Program-made: the position numbers and the translations under genes
Shown here: positions 36,401 through 48,504 of the stretch, one piece after another
Layout: each line of letters begins with the position of its first letter
How positions within the stretch are numbered: position 1 is the stretch's first letter
Origin: Hippophae tibetana
Taxonomy: Eukaryota > Streptophyta > Magnoliopsida > Rosales > Elaeagnaceae
Direction: 5' to 3'
Length of the DNA stretch: 64,000 nucleotides
Assembly (NCBI GenBank): GCA_037013495.1
Contig: CM072801.1
Span: forward strand, 16,979,501 to 17,043,500
The notes under the pieces: generated by a model
What the model was told of the DNA's origin: nothing
Database searches by the model: none
The model's input: only the letters and a program-made list of their open reading frames with translations

Positions 36401-37220
36401 AGTATAATCATTAATGTATTTAATAAAATTTATAAAAAAAGAAACACAAGATTACTTTCAAATCATGTGTTTATTTTATAAATTCTTAAAATATACTTTC
36501 ATGAACTTAGCTGCAAAATTGTAACACACAATTTGAAATGAAGTAATAATGTTGGCGTATACGTTCTCATTAATATTTGTTTCTTCTATCTTAAGAGAAG
36601 ACAAATTAAATTTCTAATTATCGATCATTATGATTCTGAAGAAGAATCAAAACCCAAAAGCATTAAAATATACATAAAATATCAGATAGCTGCAATTTAC
36701 CAAAGTCGTGTTAAAATAATAATAATAATTTAGTGAAAGATAATATAAAGAAATGTTGGTTTGGTCCTTTTTGATCCGTCGGCAGATACAATTTTGATAT
36801 TTAAGATACTACTAACCCAAAGCAAGGCAAATGTCAATTTTCAAAGAACATTAGTTTCCTTCTATTTTGATCAAAAAGTACGTAAAACTTTATATATTTT
36901 TAAAAAATAATTAAAAATATAAAATATAAAAAATAGGATAAATTAGAAAAACATGTGCAATACATAGATTTCTCACCTGCCCCTACCTTTCTTAACGGGA
37001 CATCCACGTCTTATGTTTTGAGAGTAAACAAAATTGGACTTGGGACCCAAAGTCATATCTAGAAGGAGATTTCAGAGTCCAACACACTAGACAAGGTCTA
37101 AAATCTTCTACTTGTCTACTAACGACAAAAAAACAAAAAAACAAAAAAAATACAAAAACATACCGCTTGTCTTTGATTTCTATGTTGATATCAAAATACT
37201 GCAGTAATATATACGCTTCT
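33424..37220. other. AT-rich intergenic DNA with repeat relics
   Basis: No gene supported. It includes GATATTTTC-type repeats at 34540-34790 and 35440-35640, separated by a 34850-35420 block with its own GATTTAGATT/AATCTGATTT-rich ends (possibly a nested element). It also includes a relic at 35700-36150 with CAACACAACACAAC and GTTGTATCGTGTC words. 36150-37220 shows nothing I can identify. Confidence 0.5.
34540..35640. repeat. Iterated GATATTTTC / GAAATATT repeat, copy 2, possibly split by an insertion
   Basis: 34540-34790 and 35440-35640 carry the same AAATATTGA/TATTTTCA unit set as 20920-21260. The middle (about 34850-35420) has different words, rich in CGGATTCAAATCAGATTTAG and TTGGATTTAGATTTAAAATC at opposite ends, as if another element had inserted. 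Confidence 0.35.
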
Positions 37221-38066
37221 TGTTAGATTAATAATCCGAATCCGTAACCCTAACTATATGTACGTAAATGTATTCGTTGATGCAAGTTTATAATAATAGT
37301 GTAAGAATAATATTACCGATAACTTGAAAGGAACTGCTTGGGTTGAGTTGCGGACTAAGTCGTTCTTTTTAAAACGTTTCGCAGTTCTGTCTAATTTGTA
37401 CAAGCAAACACAGTCCCGTCGTCTTAGGATAAAACAACCCAGAATCTTTTTTCTCTGTCTCGGAACTTCACTGCACTGATGAAGATCGGAATACTACACC
37501 TGAAAAATTTATTGCTCGGGAAACTGGAAAATAACTTAGAATTGCAGAGAGAATTGTTTGTAGTGAGATGAGTTTGTAGAGATTGTTGTATATAAAACTG
37601 AGAGTTGAAGCCCTCTTTTTATAGGTTTTAGAAACCATGTGGCAATTATGATAAAACGATAATGTCTAGGAATTAAGAGCGTAACGGCTATTATGAGTAA
37701 TGAAGAGTAACGACCATTTTCAGATTAAAAACGAGTAACGGATATTTTTGTGAGTAAATACGAGCAACGACTCTTTTTTCTGAATAAAAAAGACAAACAG
37801 TCATTTAACGGTCAAATTCTTGATAAAAGAAAATAACGGTCATTTTTTCTGAAAAAAAAATATATATATATATATAACAACCATTTTTGTAAGTGGAAAA
37901 ATTTTCCTTAAAAAAAATATTTTTCCAAAAAATAAAATACCACCTCACACACTCAGACTCGGCACGGCCAGTCGGTCGGACGGTGGCACGTGTATGTGGT
38001 ATCACATTTACCTAGGTATTCTCCCTTTCCACAAAAATGGGTACCCTTGTCCCCAAATCCCACTAA
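37221..38066. repeat. Probable solo LTR with internal AACGGTCATT-type repeats
   Basis: The segment starts TGTTAGATTAATAATCCG and ends near CCCACTAACCA, inverted tips (TGTTAG/CTAACC) typical of LTRs. It is much less AT-rich than its surroundings. Minus-strand AGGGCTTCAACTC and a TATA-type TATAAAAAGAGGG (reverse complement of about 37610-37625) suggest promoter function leftwards. Between about 37680 and 37880 there are seven or so degenerate units of the type TAACGGTCATTTTT with 25-40 base spacing. No internal retroelement sequence is attached. Target duplications were not convincing, so the exact ends are uncertain. Confidence 0.5.
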
Positions 38067-40876
38067 CCAACTCTTTGTTATTTATACTTCTTTAAAATAA
38101 TGTAAAAAAACAATGTGTTACAAGGCTTTATAATTTTTTATTAACTTCACGTTTTATAACAATCAATTTTTTATAAATTTCATCTTTTAACAGTACGTGT
38201 ACTTTATATTTTCACGCAGTTGAGCTTAAATCCTAGCATACTAAGATGATATCTTTTATTTTATTTTATTTTCTCCATTCACGGTAGAGAAACTTTAGCC
38301 ATCATTTGAACTTTTTTTATAGGTAAATTGTTATTTATTTCTTTATTTTAAATAAATATCACATCAGTTATTTTGTGGTTCATTAGATCTAGATTTAGAT
38401 ATGATATTTTTTGTTTGAAGTTTCATTGTGGTTCTAAAATTATAGAACTCAAGCCATTTAATGTACTTTTGATTTTTGATTCTAATATTATTGGTGTAAG
38501 TTTGTTTTTAATGAATTAACTTATTTATTAAAAAATCGATTGAGGTTAAAGAATATGTTTTTCTTGTGACATTATAAACATTAGCTTCCAAATGAAGGAC
38601 ATAGATTGACATTTGCAGTATGTGTTATTAACAAATTTGAAAATAATTATAAAGTTGTTGAAATATCATTGTCTTTTTTATTTTGACATTTATGAAGTAT
38701 GTTTTGTAGGTAGTAGCAACCTTCTACAAGTCATATACATGTATTAATCAACTACATAAAAAAGTATACTCCCCTCAAGTACGTAGTTTTTTTATTAATT
38801 ACAAGATATTTAATAAGAGTTCATTTTTTTTATAACATAATGAAGAACATGCTGGTAGAAGTTATTGAGAAATTAATTTTTTTTACAAGTTTAAGTTATT
38901 GGGAGAAAAATTGATAATTTTTTTTATATTTATCATTCTTTTAATAAATGTAGAATTTATATATCGTGCAGATCAAACACTTTCATTCAATAATTGTGAT
39001 TATTTGGGTTTGATATCATGTTAAAAATTGTTAAAAAATCAACTTTTTTTAAAAATTAAACTATTGAGAAAATAACACACAAACAAATCTTTCTTGCACC
39101 TATCAACTCAACACATATTTAGAAATGTGTTAAATTATTCAATTTATTTAACATTTTGATAAACGTGTGTTTAATGCACATTCTCAACATCTATTTTATA
39201 ATACAAATATTTTTTTTCTTATATTTATAAAAATACATTTATATTAAAAAATAAAATTAAAAATATGTGTTGAATATATAGTTATGTTTCAAAATGTGTA
39301 AAAAAATTTAAATATATGTTCAATTAATAGAGAGGATTAGAAATAAACAATTCACAAAACTTAGTTATTAAATCTAATATACAATCATTGAGAACACTTA
39401 TTTGAATTAATGGAAATAACTAGTTTAGTCATATTACTTTTTTTCCCTCCACATTCAAGTATACTCTAGCTTAATTTTAAAGAAATTTGGGAGGAAATTT
39501 AAAACCTGTATACTTTTTTGTCACACCACAAATTATTACAACTTTGCCATGAGATTCTTAGCAAAACTATATTTTGCTTCGATGTTCTTGGTTAGTCTAA
39601 GGAGAAAATTTTAGATACAATTTATCTTCAATTAATATTAATCATTAATCTAAACTTATTATAATTTTTTATTAAATAAAAATAAAAATAAAGATAACTC
39701 TCGCTACTTTACGAGTACATGCTCTTATTATATTCACGATTTTTTTTCATAATAAGCGAAGTACTTGTGGATATTTGAAATTGGCTAATTGTGAAGGTCA
39801 GACCCAACAATTATACGACCCATTATTATAGTTTGAAACCCAAAGAGTATTATTTAAAGCCCAGTTTGGTTGAACAGACAGGCTGTTAATTTTAAAAAAT
39901 AAAAATAAAGAATCACTAATCAAAAATATATTTTAAATAATAATAAAAATATTATCTTATTAATAATATCTCTTTATTAATTTCAAATTCTAAACCATAA
40001 ACTGTAAAATTTAAATCTCCATAAAATTTAAAATTATTTTATTCTTTATATATATATATATATTAATTATTTTATTATTAAATATAAAATCTTTTATTCT
40101 TGTTTTTATTATTATTTTTTTTATTCTTTAAGTTCTGACTAAATATTTCCAAATAGAATTCTTTTATTTTAACTCCCCTCTTTAAATAAAACACAAGTTA
40201 CAAGCTGATTTACAACCACAAATAAGAATTGAACCACTTTTTATCATTAAAGCTTATAGGCATCTGCTGGTTAAAAGCATTAAATCCATATATATAATTA
40301 AAAAAATTAATTTTTAATATGATTAAAATAATTAAAACATTACTTACCAAATTCAAAAGCTAAGGTAATTACTTCTTGTGCGTGGACTTTGGAGGATTTG
40401 ATCTTGTAAAGCTCAAGTAAGATATTATTTTTATATTATGCGTTTTCATGTGATAATCATATATCGAGTGAATCATCTTCTTGAAGGGACTGTAATTATT
40501 TTAACAGTTGTATCGAAGCCAACTAAATGTAATACATGGATTTACCTTGTGTTAACCTTTTATTTATTTCATTTAAGAATGGTGTTTTACTTCAAGAAAT
40601 AATGTTTATATAATGATAGATATCATTTTATTTTATTCACCTGCTCATGAGTATGATTTAATTATATTTTATGTTTAGAATAATTGTCATTATATCTTAT
40701 TATTATTTTTGATTATATTATATTCTCATTTGGTATTCCTTTAAATATGATTCTATGTTACTATCTATACGTGAATATTTGTATTCACAGTTTTACAAGT
40801 AAATATAAATGCTCACGCTTCTATAAAATCTCATACATTTTGGTTGTTTATTATTATTATATGTTAATGATAACAT

Positions 40877-40915
<39 letters not shown>

Positions 40916-41100
40916 TGTATTATTTAAAATTGATTTATAATATAATTGTTAAGTTACCCAATGTTAATTTTCTAAAATATTAAAAAAAAAAAATTGTGAT
41001 AGTTTTTACCATGATACATCTCACAAAACTTAATTTCCACCCTTTGACATCTTAGGCAGACTACTTAGATACTATAGGTCTTAGAAATACCATTAAAGAT
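38067..41100. other. AT-rich intergenic DNA
   Basis: No gene or bounded element could be supported. It holds a (TA)n microsatellite at about 40884-40911 and several weaker TA runs (near 40050). Confidence 0.6.
40884..40911. repeat. (TA)n microsatellite
   Basis: About fourteen uninterrupted TA/AT units. Confidence 0.95.
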
Positions 41101-41189
41101 AAAAATGAAAAATTAAATCAATATAAAGCAAAGGGTATGATTTTTCTTCGCCATCATCCTCAGGATGGATGGATTTTTTTTATAAAGTT

Positions 41190-43640
41190 TGAAAGAAATA
41201 TATGATCATTAGAAAACTGTCATATTTTCAAAAGCTTTTTATGAGTGAATGTACCTAGCTCGTGCATATAAGCTTCTACCTCAACCTTAAGCTTTCTATA
41301 GGTCATCCCGAGCTCCTCAAAATGCCTTACTTTATCATTCAACTCGTCTATAACCTTGGATAATTTCTCTTCCTTATCAAGAGCCTTACCCTTCCACTTG
41401 TTGGCCTTGGCCAATAACACAACATATTTGGCTTGAGTTTAAAGTATGACTCTCCTTTTCCATTTTGAGCTCACGTTTCAAACTCTTCATGCCCCAAACC
41501 CTACTTAGTCCATGAAGGAGTTGGGCCTACGAATAAGATAAACGATGTGAGGTCAATAAATACAAAAAGAAAGAAAGACCAAGGCTCAATTAGGAATATG
41601 GTTGGACTAACACTTGCCTGGTACAAAAGGTGACTAAGCACTACCCTAGAGTTCATATCCTTGCACATGGCATCGAGTTGTCTCTCATGTACTATGTAGA
41701 GGATATGGTCCACGTAGTGATTCAACCTCTCTAATGCCATATCCTTATAAAGGCCTACTCCCTCAACGTCTGTTGTGAGGTCATCGATGACACCCTTCCC
41801 CTTTCTTGAGTCCCTCATAGGGGAAGTAAGTTCTTATTGACTCGAGCTGATGAGTGGTAAGATATATTGACCCCGAGTTGAGAGATGATGAGGTGTGTTA
41901 ACCTGGTGATGCTAGTGATGGCTTGACGATATCCAAAGGCATCGCCCTGAGCATAGGCTCATCAATAGTCACATTTTTCTTCCTTTTTGATAGGGTTGGG
42001 ATGGCCTCCTGCCAGAGGACTTAGTCATTTTCTTCCCTTTGGAAGAGCTCATCCCTCGTGAGGGAGGTGTAGCTTTTTGATAACTCCCCTCTTACTGAGC
42101 CTACTCTGAAGCCGCACTAATATCTCATAAGTATTAAACTGATGTTATATACAAAGACTGAAAAATGGTATTAGTTTTATAAGCATATCTAAATAAAAAG
42201 AAAAATATTTACAATCTGAGAGCTAGTTCACCATTATCAAGGAGCATTTCAAACCTCCCTTCATAATTTGTAGAAGGGGTCTGACGCTTGGAGGGTTCCT
42301 GGGGCTTACGAATAATTCTGTGTGGGGGTTCTACTGAGCCCCACCTCATCAAGCCACATGCAAAAAAGTACGAGGTGTTTAGTAACTACCTTCATCGAGC
42401 CTTCTTGGGTAGATAGTTCTATATATCAACCAATCGTTGCTTGGACTTGTAGCTCAAGGTCGTGACAAAGGAGCCCATATTCCTTATCACAACCTTGGTG
42501 TTAGCCCAAATGCTCCTTATTAGTCTAGCATAGTTGTCTGGGGTCTTTCATCGACCAAAAACGTAGAAGAAATAGTCCTTCTTATTCTTCTCATCCTTGG
42601 AGAGGATCATATTTATGCCCCAGTCTTATTTCACAAACATGTAGATTCTCATTGTGTCTATATGAATCTGGTTTAATACATATGCCTCATTGACCTCGGA
42701 CATCTCCAGTTCGACCTCGAACTCTCTATATATTAGTGTAAGGCAAAGTAGGTATCTCTACCCATTTTTCATCAACTGGTCTGGCACAAGCTAAGTCCTT
42801 GCCAAAAATTTCCTTATAAAGGGGTACAAAGGAAATCTATCCCCTAGTCATAAGGCTTTTTCATGGAAGATTGTCCACCCAACTAGAGGTGGGTCATTGT
42901 AAAAAATATTTGGCCTGGGGATCATTATCTAAACCGAAATGTCATATGTTTTCCTTATCCTTTCCTCATCATGAGGAGATAACTCACTGGTCTTAATCTT
43001 GGAAACCTAACCTTTGGTATGGCCTGTAGGCTTACTAATATCTTTCTCCTTCATCTTCTTCCTACATAACCTCGTGACAGATATTTGAGTATGAGGTATG
43101 TTCAACCTAATTTTAGGTACGATATATAGATGAGACGTGGAGGTAGAGGGTCGAGGTTGAGATAGCTCTCTTTCGCTTAAAGTTCTTATGTCATTGGTAG
43201 ACCATATGACGTCATTTTTTGCCTGGCTCGAGAAAGTGGGATATTGTGAGCTCTCTTAAGAGAACGAGTTTGAAGTTCTTTCTCTATGCATTGTCTCTAC
43301 AAAATATCATGAAACATAAAAAGGTAAGGAACAAGAAGTATAAATTACCTAAGGTGGAGTTTTAAAGTAAAATTGGGAGTGATTCTTTAAACCGACCTTA
43401 AAAGAAAGTAGAAAATTGTTAACCTCGAGGAGTTTCCTTTTAAAACCTGAGCAAATAAGCTATATGCCATACTGATTTTTTTACCACCAAGCTGAGAATT
43501 TATATGGCTTGAGTTGAGATGACAAAGCAATTTTTGTTCAAATTTTTGTCTGATATGTAGGAAATGGTGAAATGAAGAGAAGCCCAAGCTCCTCCTTATA
43601 TAGAGGTGCATATTTCTCTCTCAAATCATCTGACAAACAT
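41190..43640 (-). mobile_element. Relic of a plant 'putative gypsy type transposon' gag-like protein (PF04195 type)
   Basis: On the minus strand, pieces about 42860-43010 read ELSPHDEERIRKTYD and PRPNIFYNDPPLVGWTIFHE, the hallmark start of the plant Transposase_28 / 'putative gypsy type transposon' domain. Further along come pieces with RKGKGVIDDL, YKDMALERLNHYVDHI and a coiled-coil KGKALDKEEKLSKVIDELND region (about 41220-41810), in the order expected for this protein. It is broken in many places, with no pol region recognised, so old. The local composition is clearly less AT-rich than the flanks. Confidence 0.65.
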
Positions 43641-43649
43641 TTATTAAGG

Positions 43650-44080
43650 GGAGTCGAATGGTTCAGATTTGTTATTTGGATATTACTTTTCCACCCCTGT
43701 TGAGGACTCGAATTGAAAGAGTGGAAAGACTGGATGTTTGAACATATGAAGCCTAATCCAACCTACAACCCAAGCCAAAAAGTGAGTCATCCTAGAAGAA
43801 CTAGCATGTGCTCGTGCTTACAATGACACTAATAGTATAGGTCTACCTATGCATAGAAGCTTTGGTTTTGGGAGGTCGATCTCCAAACCGAGCCATGGTA
43901 TGGTCGACCTCAAGCTTTAAATGCATTTTTTTTACTCTTGTACCCCTCTGACACGCTGTGATGTGTACCACCTATGTAATCAACAAGTGTATATGTAATG
44001 CTTTATATATATATGGTTCTCATAAGGGATCCACACATTCTACAAAATTCTCTAACTTATCTCTACTTTCTCTCTCTACA
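43650..44080 (+). repeat. LTR-like stretch related to 25396-25870
   Basis: It shares ordered blocks with 25396-25870: ATGTTTGAACATATG, GGTCGATCTCCAAACCG, TATGTAATCAACAAGTGTATAT, a TA-rich core and a CTTTCTCTCTCTACAAA end. Either it is the upstream LTR of the gag relic to its left or a separate solo LTR; the ends were not found. Confidence 0.4.
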
Positions 44081-44084
44081 AATA

Positions 44085-44515
44085 GGACCAATCCCAACAG
44101 GTACCTAAATGGGACTTTAAAGGTGGGTTTGATTTACAAAAGAAATCCAACTAGGATGGTAAAGGTAGAAGGGCTCACAGATGTTGATTTCGTAAGAGAT
44201 CTTAATTGAAGGTTACTTACTGGTTATGTCTTCAACTTATTTGGAAACACTGTGAATTGGAAAAGTAATTTGCAATCAATTGTGGATATTTCCACTACTA
44301 AGGTAGAATACATTACGTGGACTGAGGTAGTTAAAAAGGCTCTATAGATAAAAGGTTCATCAATAAATGAGGGATGTCACAAAAAGCTATTATAACCAAG
44401 TGTGATAACCATAGTTCAAACTATTTATCAAGGAATCCAGTGTTCTATAAGAGGTCACAACACATCAATGTAAGATTATATTTCATTAGGGAAGCGAAAA
44501 GTTGTGCAAGCTTTG
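44085..44515 (+). mobile_element. Ty1/copia RNase H fragment, fossil
   Basis: Pieces read as the copia RNase H: RYLNGTLKVGLIY, LTDVDFVRD, TGYVF, NTVNWKS and then CDNHSSNYLSRNPVFYKRSQHINVRLYFIRE, all on the plus strand. Only the 3' end of pol is present, and it is broken in several places. An LTR-like stretch follows, so this is the 3' remnant of a copia element of a different lineage or age from the one at 27835. Confidence 0.75.
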
Positions 44516-44779
44516 TTATGCTGAAACCTAAAGGTCAAGTGAGTAACACTTTGGGAAATGACCCACTTAGAAACATCTCTCACCGTAGTTGGGCTATGGC
44601 TTAGTATGATTAAATAGTGAATGGAATCATGAAGAAGAAGTCCAATAAAAATCAAGCTTAAACACTCCATGAAATTGCTCAGGGTTGGTGAAGGTTAATG
44701 ATGATTAGTGGAACAAATAGTGCTAGATTCAATTCAACTAGCAAATAGGTTATTTATCATGAAGGTAGAGATTTGAAGA

Positions 44780-45250
44780 CATGTGATAACAAGTGCTTGG
44801 TAGATTACATCAACAGTTAGCCTCACGTGTGGATGCACATAACATAGGCAATGCATAGCCTATGGTATGTGGTATGTTACTAGGGTTATACGTACAACAG
44901 GTGCATTACTCTGCAATGTTATGATCATATGTGGAATGTTATATCAGAATGTGTTTCTCTACTATAAATAAGAGGAAATCACTTGTATTCTATATATAAC
45001 TGTAACATATAATTATAGAATGTGAAATCCAATTGTATAAGCTACGGAATTCTAGAGAGAGAAAGTCTTACAAAATAGAGAATTTCTTGAGAGTTCATAT
45101 TCATCTTTCTTGGTTCAAGGCAAGAATATAAGGGGTTGAATTTGTTGTAAGGATTACTCATTGTTGCTAGTGGATTGGAACTACATTGGTTCCCATGGAT
45201 GTAAGCCTCGTATTGAGGATGAGCCACATATTAAATTTTGCATCTTTTTA
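44780..45250 (+). repeat. LTR-like stretch following the copia RNase H fragment
   Basis: It contains CTACTATAAATAAGAGG (TATA box), then TTGTATTCTATATATAACTG and a leader with GGAATTCTAGAGAG. It ends with CGTATTGAGGATGAGCCACATTAAATTTTGCATC-like sequence split over 45205-45245, an ending common in copia LTRs. The start is not fixed. Confidence 0.5.
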
Positions 45251-45529
45251 TTTTATGTGCTTATTTTTTGTCATCAAATTATGTTGTCGCTCAAGAAAAA
45301 CCCATGGGTATATGCATATGTCAAGGGGGTCTAGGAATTTGTGATTTTCCTGACAGAAATTCCCGTAGGAATGGTCATAGAGTTGGAAATCCCAAGGAAA
45401 GTGATAAGATTATGACAAGGAGAAGAGTTAGAAATACCATGTTAGTGGCATTGTCGTTGTCGAAAAGGGAACCACTGAGAAAAATCTAGTTGGATAGGCC
45501 TAAATGGACATATGATAGGGGTTGGACAA

Positions 45530-45780
45530 ACCACTAGCTATTCAAACTCCCCAATTAGTTAGTAGGTCAGTGCACATTGTCAACTAGTTGGCTCGGTAGT
45601 GCTAGTTAGAGGCTCTCGCATGGTTGGTCGGTTGACGACCCTGATTAGTTGGTAATCTTAGTTGGTTGGCTTTCCTGGTCGGCTGGCGGAATGTCAGACT
45701 AGTTTGATGGGTTGGGTTAGTTAATGGCTAGGCAATTAGGTTTGGTCAGTTCGTAACTAGGTAGCTAGACTAGGTTGGCT
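45530..45780. repeat. TTGG-rich, strand-biased low-complexity tract
   Basis: About 250 bases in which the plus strand is loaded with TTGGT, GGTTGG, TAGTTGG and GGTTAG words. This gives a strong G+T bias against the AT-rich background. No repeat unit is regular enough to define. Confidence 0.6.
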
Positions 45781-46090
45781 CTTTGGCTATGCATGTCCTC
45801 TTAATAGAACCTCCGTGGTATGATCCACCACTTGCCCAATCTTTGTTCATATCCTTATGAATGGATTCTTCTACACCTCTACTCTCCATTCTTAGTCTCT
45901 TTGAAGATATATTTATGTGACTTCTACTATAACTATTCTTTTTTCTACTAGGCCTTGGGTACCTACGAAAGGAATCATCAATTTTTTTATAGAGATACAT
46001 TGTACGTATAGGTCTTACCATGTATAGGTAAAATGGAAAGCATACATTTCAGATAATTTTCTAGCTTGTCAACTAGGGTCACTAATGTGG
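45770..46090 (-). mobile_element. Possible gypsy gag-end relic
   Basis: A minus-strand open stretch rich in R, S and K includes WASGGSYHGGSIKRTCIAKEPT-like residues (45775-45840). These resemble the ISGGP..GGDS.RARK segment found between gag and protease in plant gypsy elements. The match is weak and nothing else of an element is recognised nearby. Confidence 0.3.
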
Positions 46091-47487
46091 TATGGAGGTG
46101 ATATAAAAAACAATATTTTGTTCTTCATTTTCATGTAGAATTCAAGAGGAATTGAAGATAAAAACAAAAACAAAAACAAAAAGTTTTGATCTACTTACCA
46201 TGAAGTTGATAAAGCAAAAGTTGTTTGTAAAATTCTTTATGCAAATGCTCCAATAGTTGACTAAATAGATAGAGGTAAATGAAACTGATTGAGACTTGAC
46301 CTATATATAGGTTCACAAGTTTAATCTCAACTATTCAATAAGTCCATAATCAAAGGATTCAATTCAAATGACATAAGTGGGAATCTAATCAAATAACTAT
46401 CATGATCTTGGAATCAAATTTTGTAGCTCAATGTTGACTTTTTCACAAGAAAGTTTGATCGTCTATAACTTTTCAATTGAGACTCCATTTGAGACACAAA
46501 AATATTTGTTAGAAAGCCCAAAACATCAAAATTAATGATGTGTAGAGAAATTAGGGATATAATCTTCTTAGATGGTTAAGATATCCTTACCAAGATTTAA
46601 TTGCATCATCGTATCTAGGTGAAGTAGCTTGACCACTTAGATTGATAGAGACAACCCATAAGGCCTAGGTGTTAAAGTTGGAGGAAAATTTAACTTGATA
46701 TGTGTGACACCTTCTTATTAATTCATATCATCATTGACTTGTCATAAAGGATATAATCAACAAATGGTTAACTGAATAATTAGTAGATATGTTCTGAGAG
46801 CTTATCTGTATGATTTTAACCTTTATAATTATCCTCGTAATATAGTTATAACATATATCTTCTTTAATTCTTTTTACTATATTAGTTAATCTCTTTTAAA
46901 GAAATTAATGACTTAGGTATTATAGTGGATTTGACACCCCAATGTCATTCTTTTTAATTTTTTGTTCTTTTTTTTAAGGATTGTGTTAGCAGGAATGTGA
47001 TGAATACAAAAATCACTTTTAACAAAAATGATGAAGAAATATGCTTTACATGTAGTGCAATAACACACACTATTCTTACAAACAAACTATTTTTTTTTCA
47101 AACTTAGACTATGTTGAAAGCTAGTGTAATACAATATTAGGTCCTACAAATTTGACTAAAGGGTGAATACTGCAAAGGAGATAGAACGAAACACATTTCA
47201 CCAAAATTCTTTTTCCCTCACGATCTTGATAAAAACAGTGAAATTGATGTTCAACAATTTCTTTCAAAAGATAATTTGGCTAATTTATTCAAAAAAAGGC
47301 ATTGTTCATTACAACATTTGATAATTTGTTACACATGATTGACACATGTTGACTCAAAGATCTTTGCTGATATACACATCATGGTGAGAAAAATACATAC
47401 TACGTTCCTTTTCCTTTGTTTATGTTTTGTCTCATTGAATTTTCTTGACAAGGTTTTCATAAGACAGTTTAACTAATATATAATAAG
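46091..47487. other. Intergenic DNA, nothing identified
   Basis: Moderately AT-rich, with no supported gene, RNA or bounded repeat. The first 600 bases have composition like the retroelement relics to the left and may belong to them. Confidence 0.55.
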
Positions 47488-47733
47488 TGTTAGGATATAC
47501 TCGTAGACCCGTAACTTTTATACAGTGGGGGATCCTTAGACTCCTCCTCCAAACTGAAATACGCCGAATTACTTTCGTCTTCCCCAAGCCTCGAACCTAA
47601 GACCTAGCCCTTAAGTACCTCAAGTTCTTAGCAACATGAGGTACTTAAGGGTTAGGTCCCAAATTGGAGGCTTGAGAAAGTCTAAAGACTCTTAACTGTA
47701 TAAAAATTACGGATCCACGAGTATATTTTAACA
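47488..47733. mobile_element. Foldback/MITE element with long terminal inverted repeats
   Basis: TGTTAGGATATACTCGTAGA at the left is matched in reverse complement by the right end CACGAGTATATTTTAACA. The arms continue inward through GTAACTTTTATACAGT, CTTTAGACT, CCCCAAGCCTCG and CCCTTAAGTACCTC, meeting at a short loop (about 47620-47640). Almost all of the 246 bp is therefore hairpin. Flanks AATAAGT and AATAAAT may be a 7-bp target duplication. No coding capacity. Confidence 0.8.
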
Positions 47734-48493
47734 ATAAATTTTTTTTTTCCTTCACTCGGTTTTGTTATATTATGTTTTCCTAATAAAGTTTTAATAAGAC
47801 CTAATTAAGAGATGAAAATACAAAGAGTGTTATAAAGTGAATATTTCACCAATATCTTCACTTATTTAATGTTTTTTTTAAGAGACGTGCCTTTTCATCT
47901 TTATAACACTTCTTTATCAATCCATCTCCTCTGATATTCTTATTCCTTAAAATTTGATATTCTTAAACCCTCCCTTAAAAGTATCAATTTTTTTTGGTAT
48001 TCTCGATTCTCAATTCTTAATTCTCTTCTAATATCTTTATTAAAATATTTATAAATAATTTTATCCAATTATATTATATAAATTATTTTAAAACATTATA
48101 AAAATAAATTATAATAAATTATAATAAAATTTAATATAATATGATTATATTTAATTATCTAGTAAGATGACCGAACCTGTGAATACATATTGATATATAT
48201 TAAAATTTTAAATAAGAAATGTTTTATTTTTTAGGAAAAAATATCTTATGCAGTTTTATTATATTTCATCATTACATGTATTTTAATCCTTGGTTAAAAC
48301 TTAAAGCGCACGCCAAACTCTCAAACTCACAATCTGGTCAGTATCATAATCAGTTAATCACAGACTAGAGCCACTAGGCACTAGTCCAAGTTGGGGAAGT
48401 GAGAGAAACAGCTGCGAAAACCTCACACGCCGGATTTGAATGGAGCAAAGATAGTGTTGAATTATTTTTTTCTGTATGTGCAGTTGTGCACTC

Positions 48494-48504
48494 TATATAT
48501 AATA
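48494..48504 (+). promoter_or_regulatory. Probable TATA box of the translocator gene
   Basis: TATATATAATA precedes a C- and T-rich leader and a clean 5'UTR splice donor at 48831/48832, about 330 bases downstream. Confidence 0.45.

Noticed and set aside
37805-38005. A 66-codon frame inside the probable solo LTR
   Set aside because: It runs through poly-T/TA sequence, has no homologue I recognise and lies in LTR-like DNA.
45238-45489. An 83-codon plus-strand frame after the copia LTR-like stretch
   Set aside because: No domain is recognisable, and it sits between two retroelement relics, so it is probably retroelement-derived noise.
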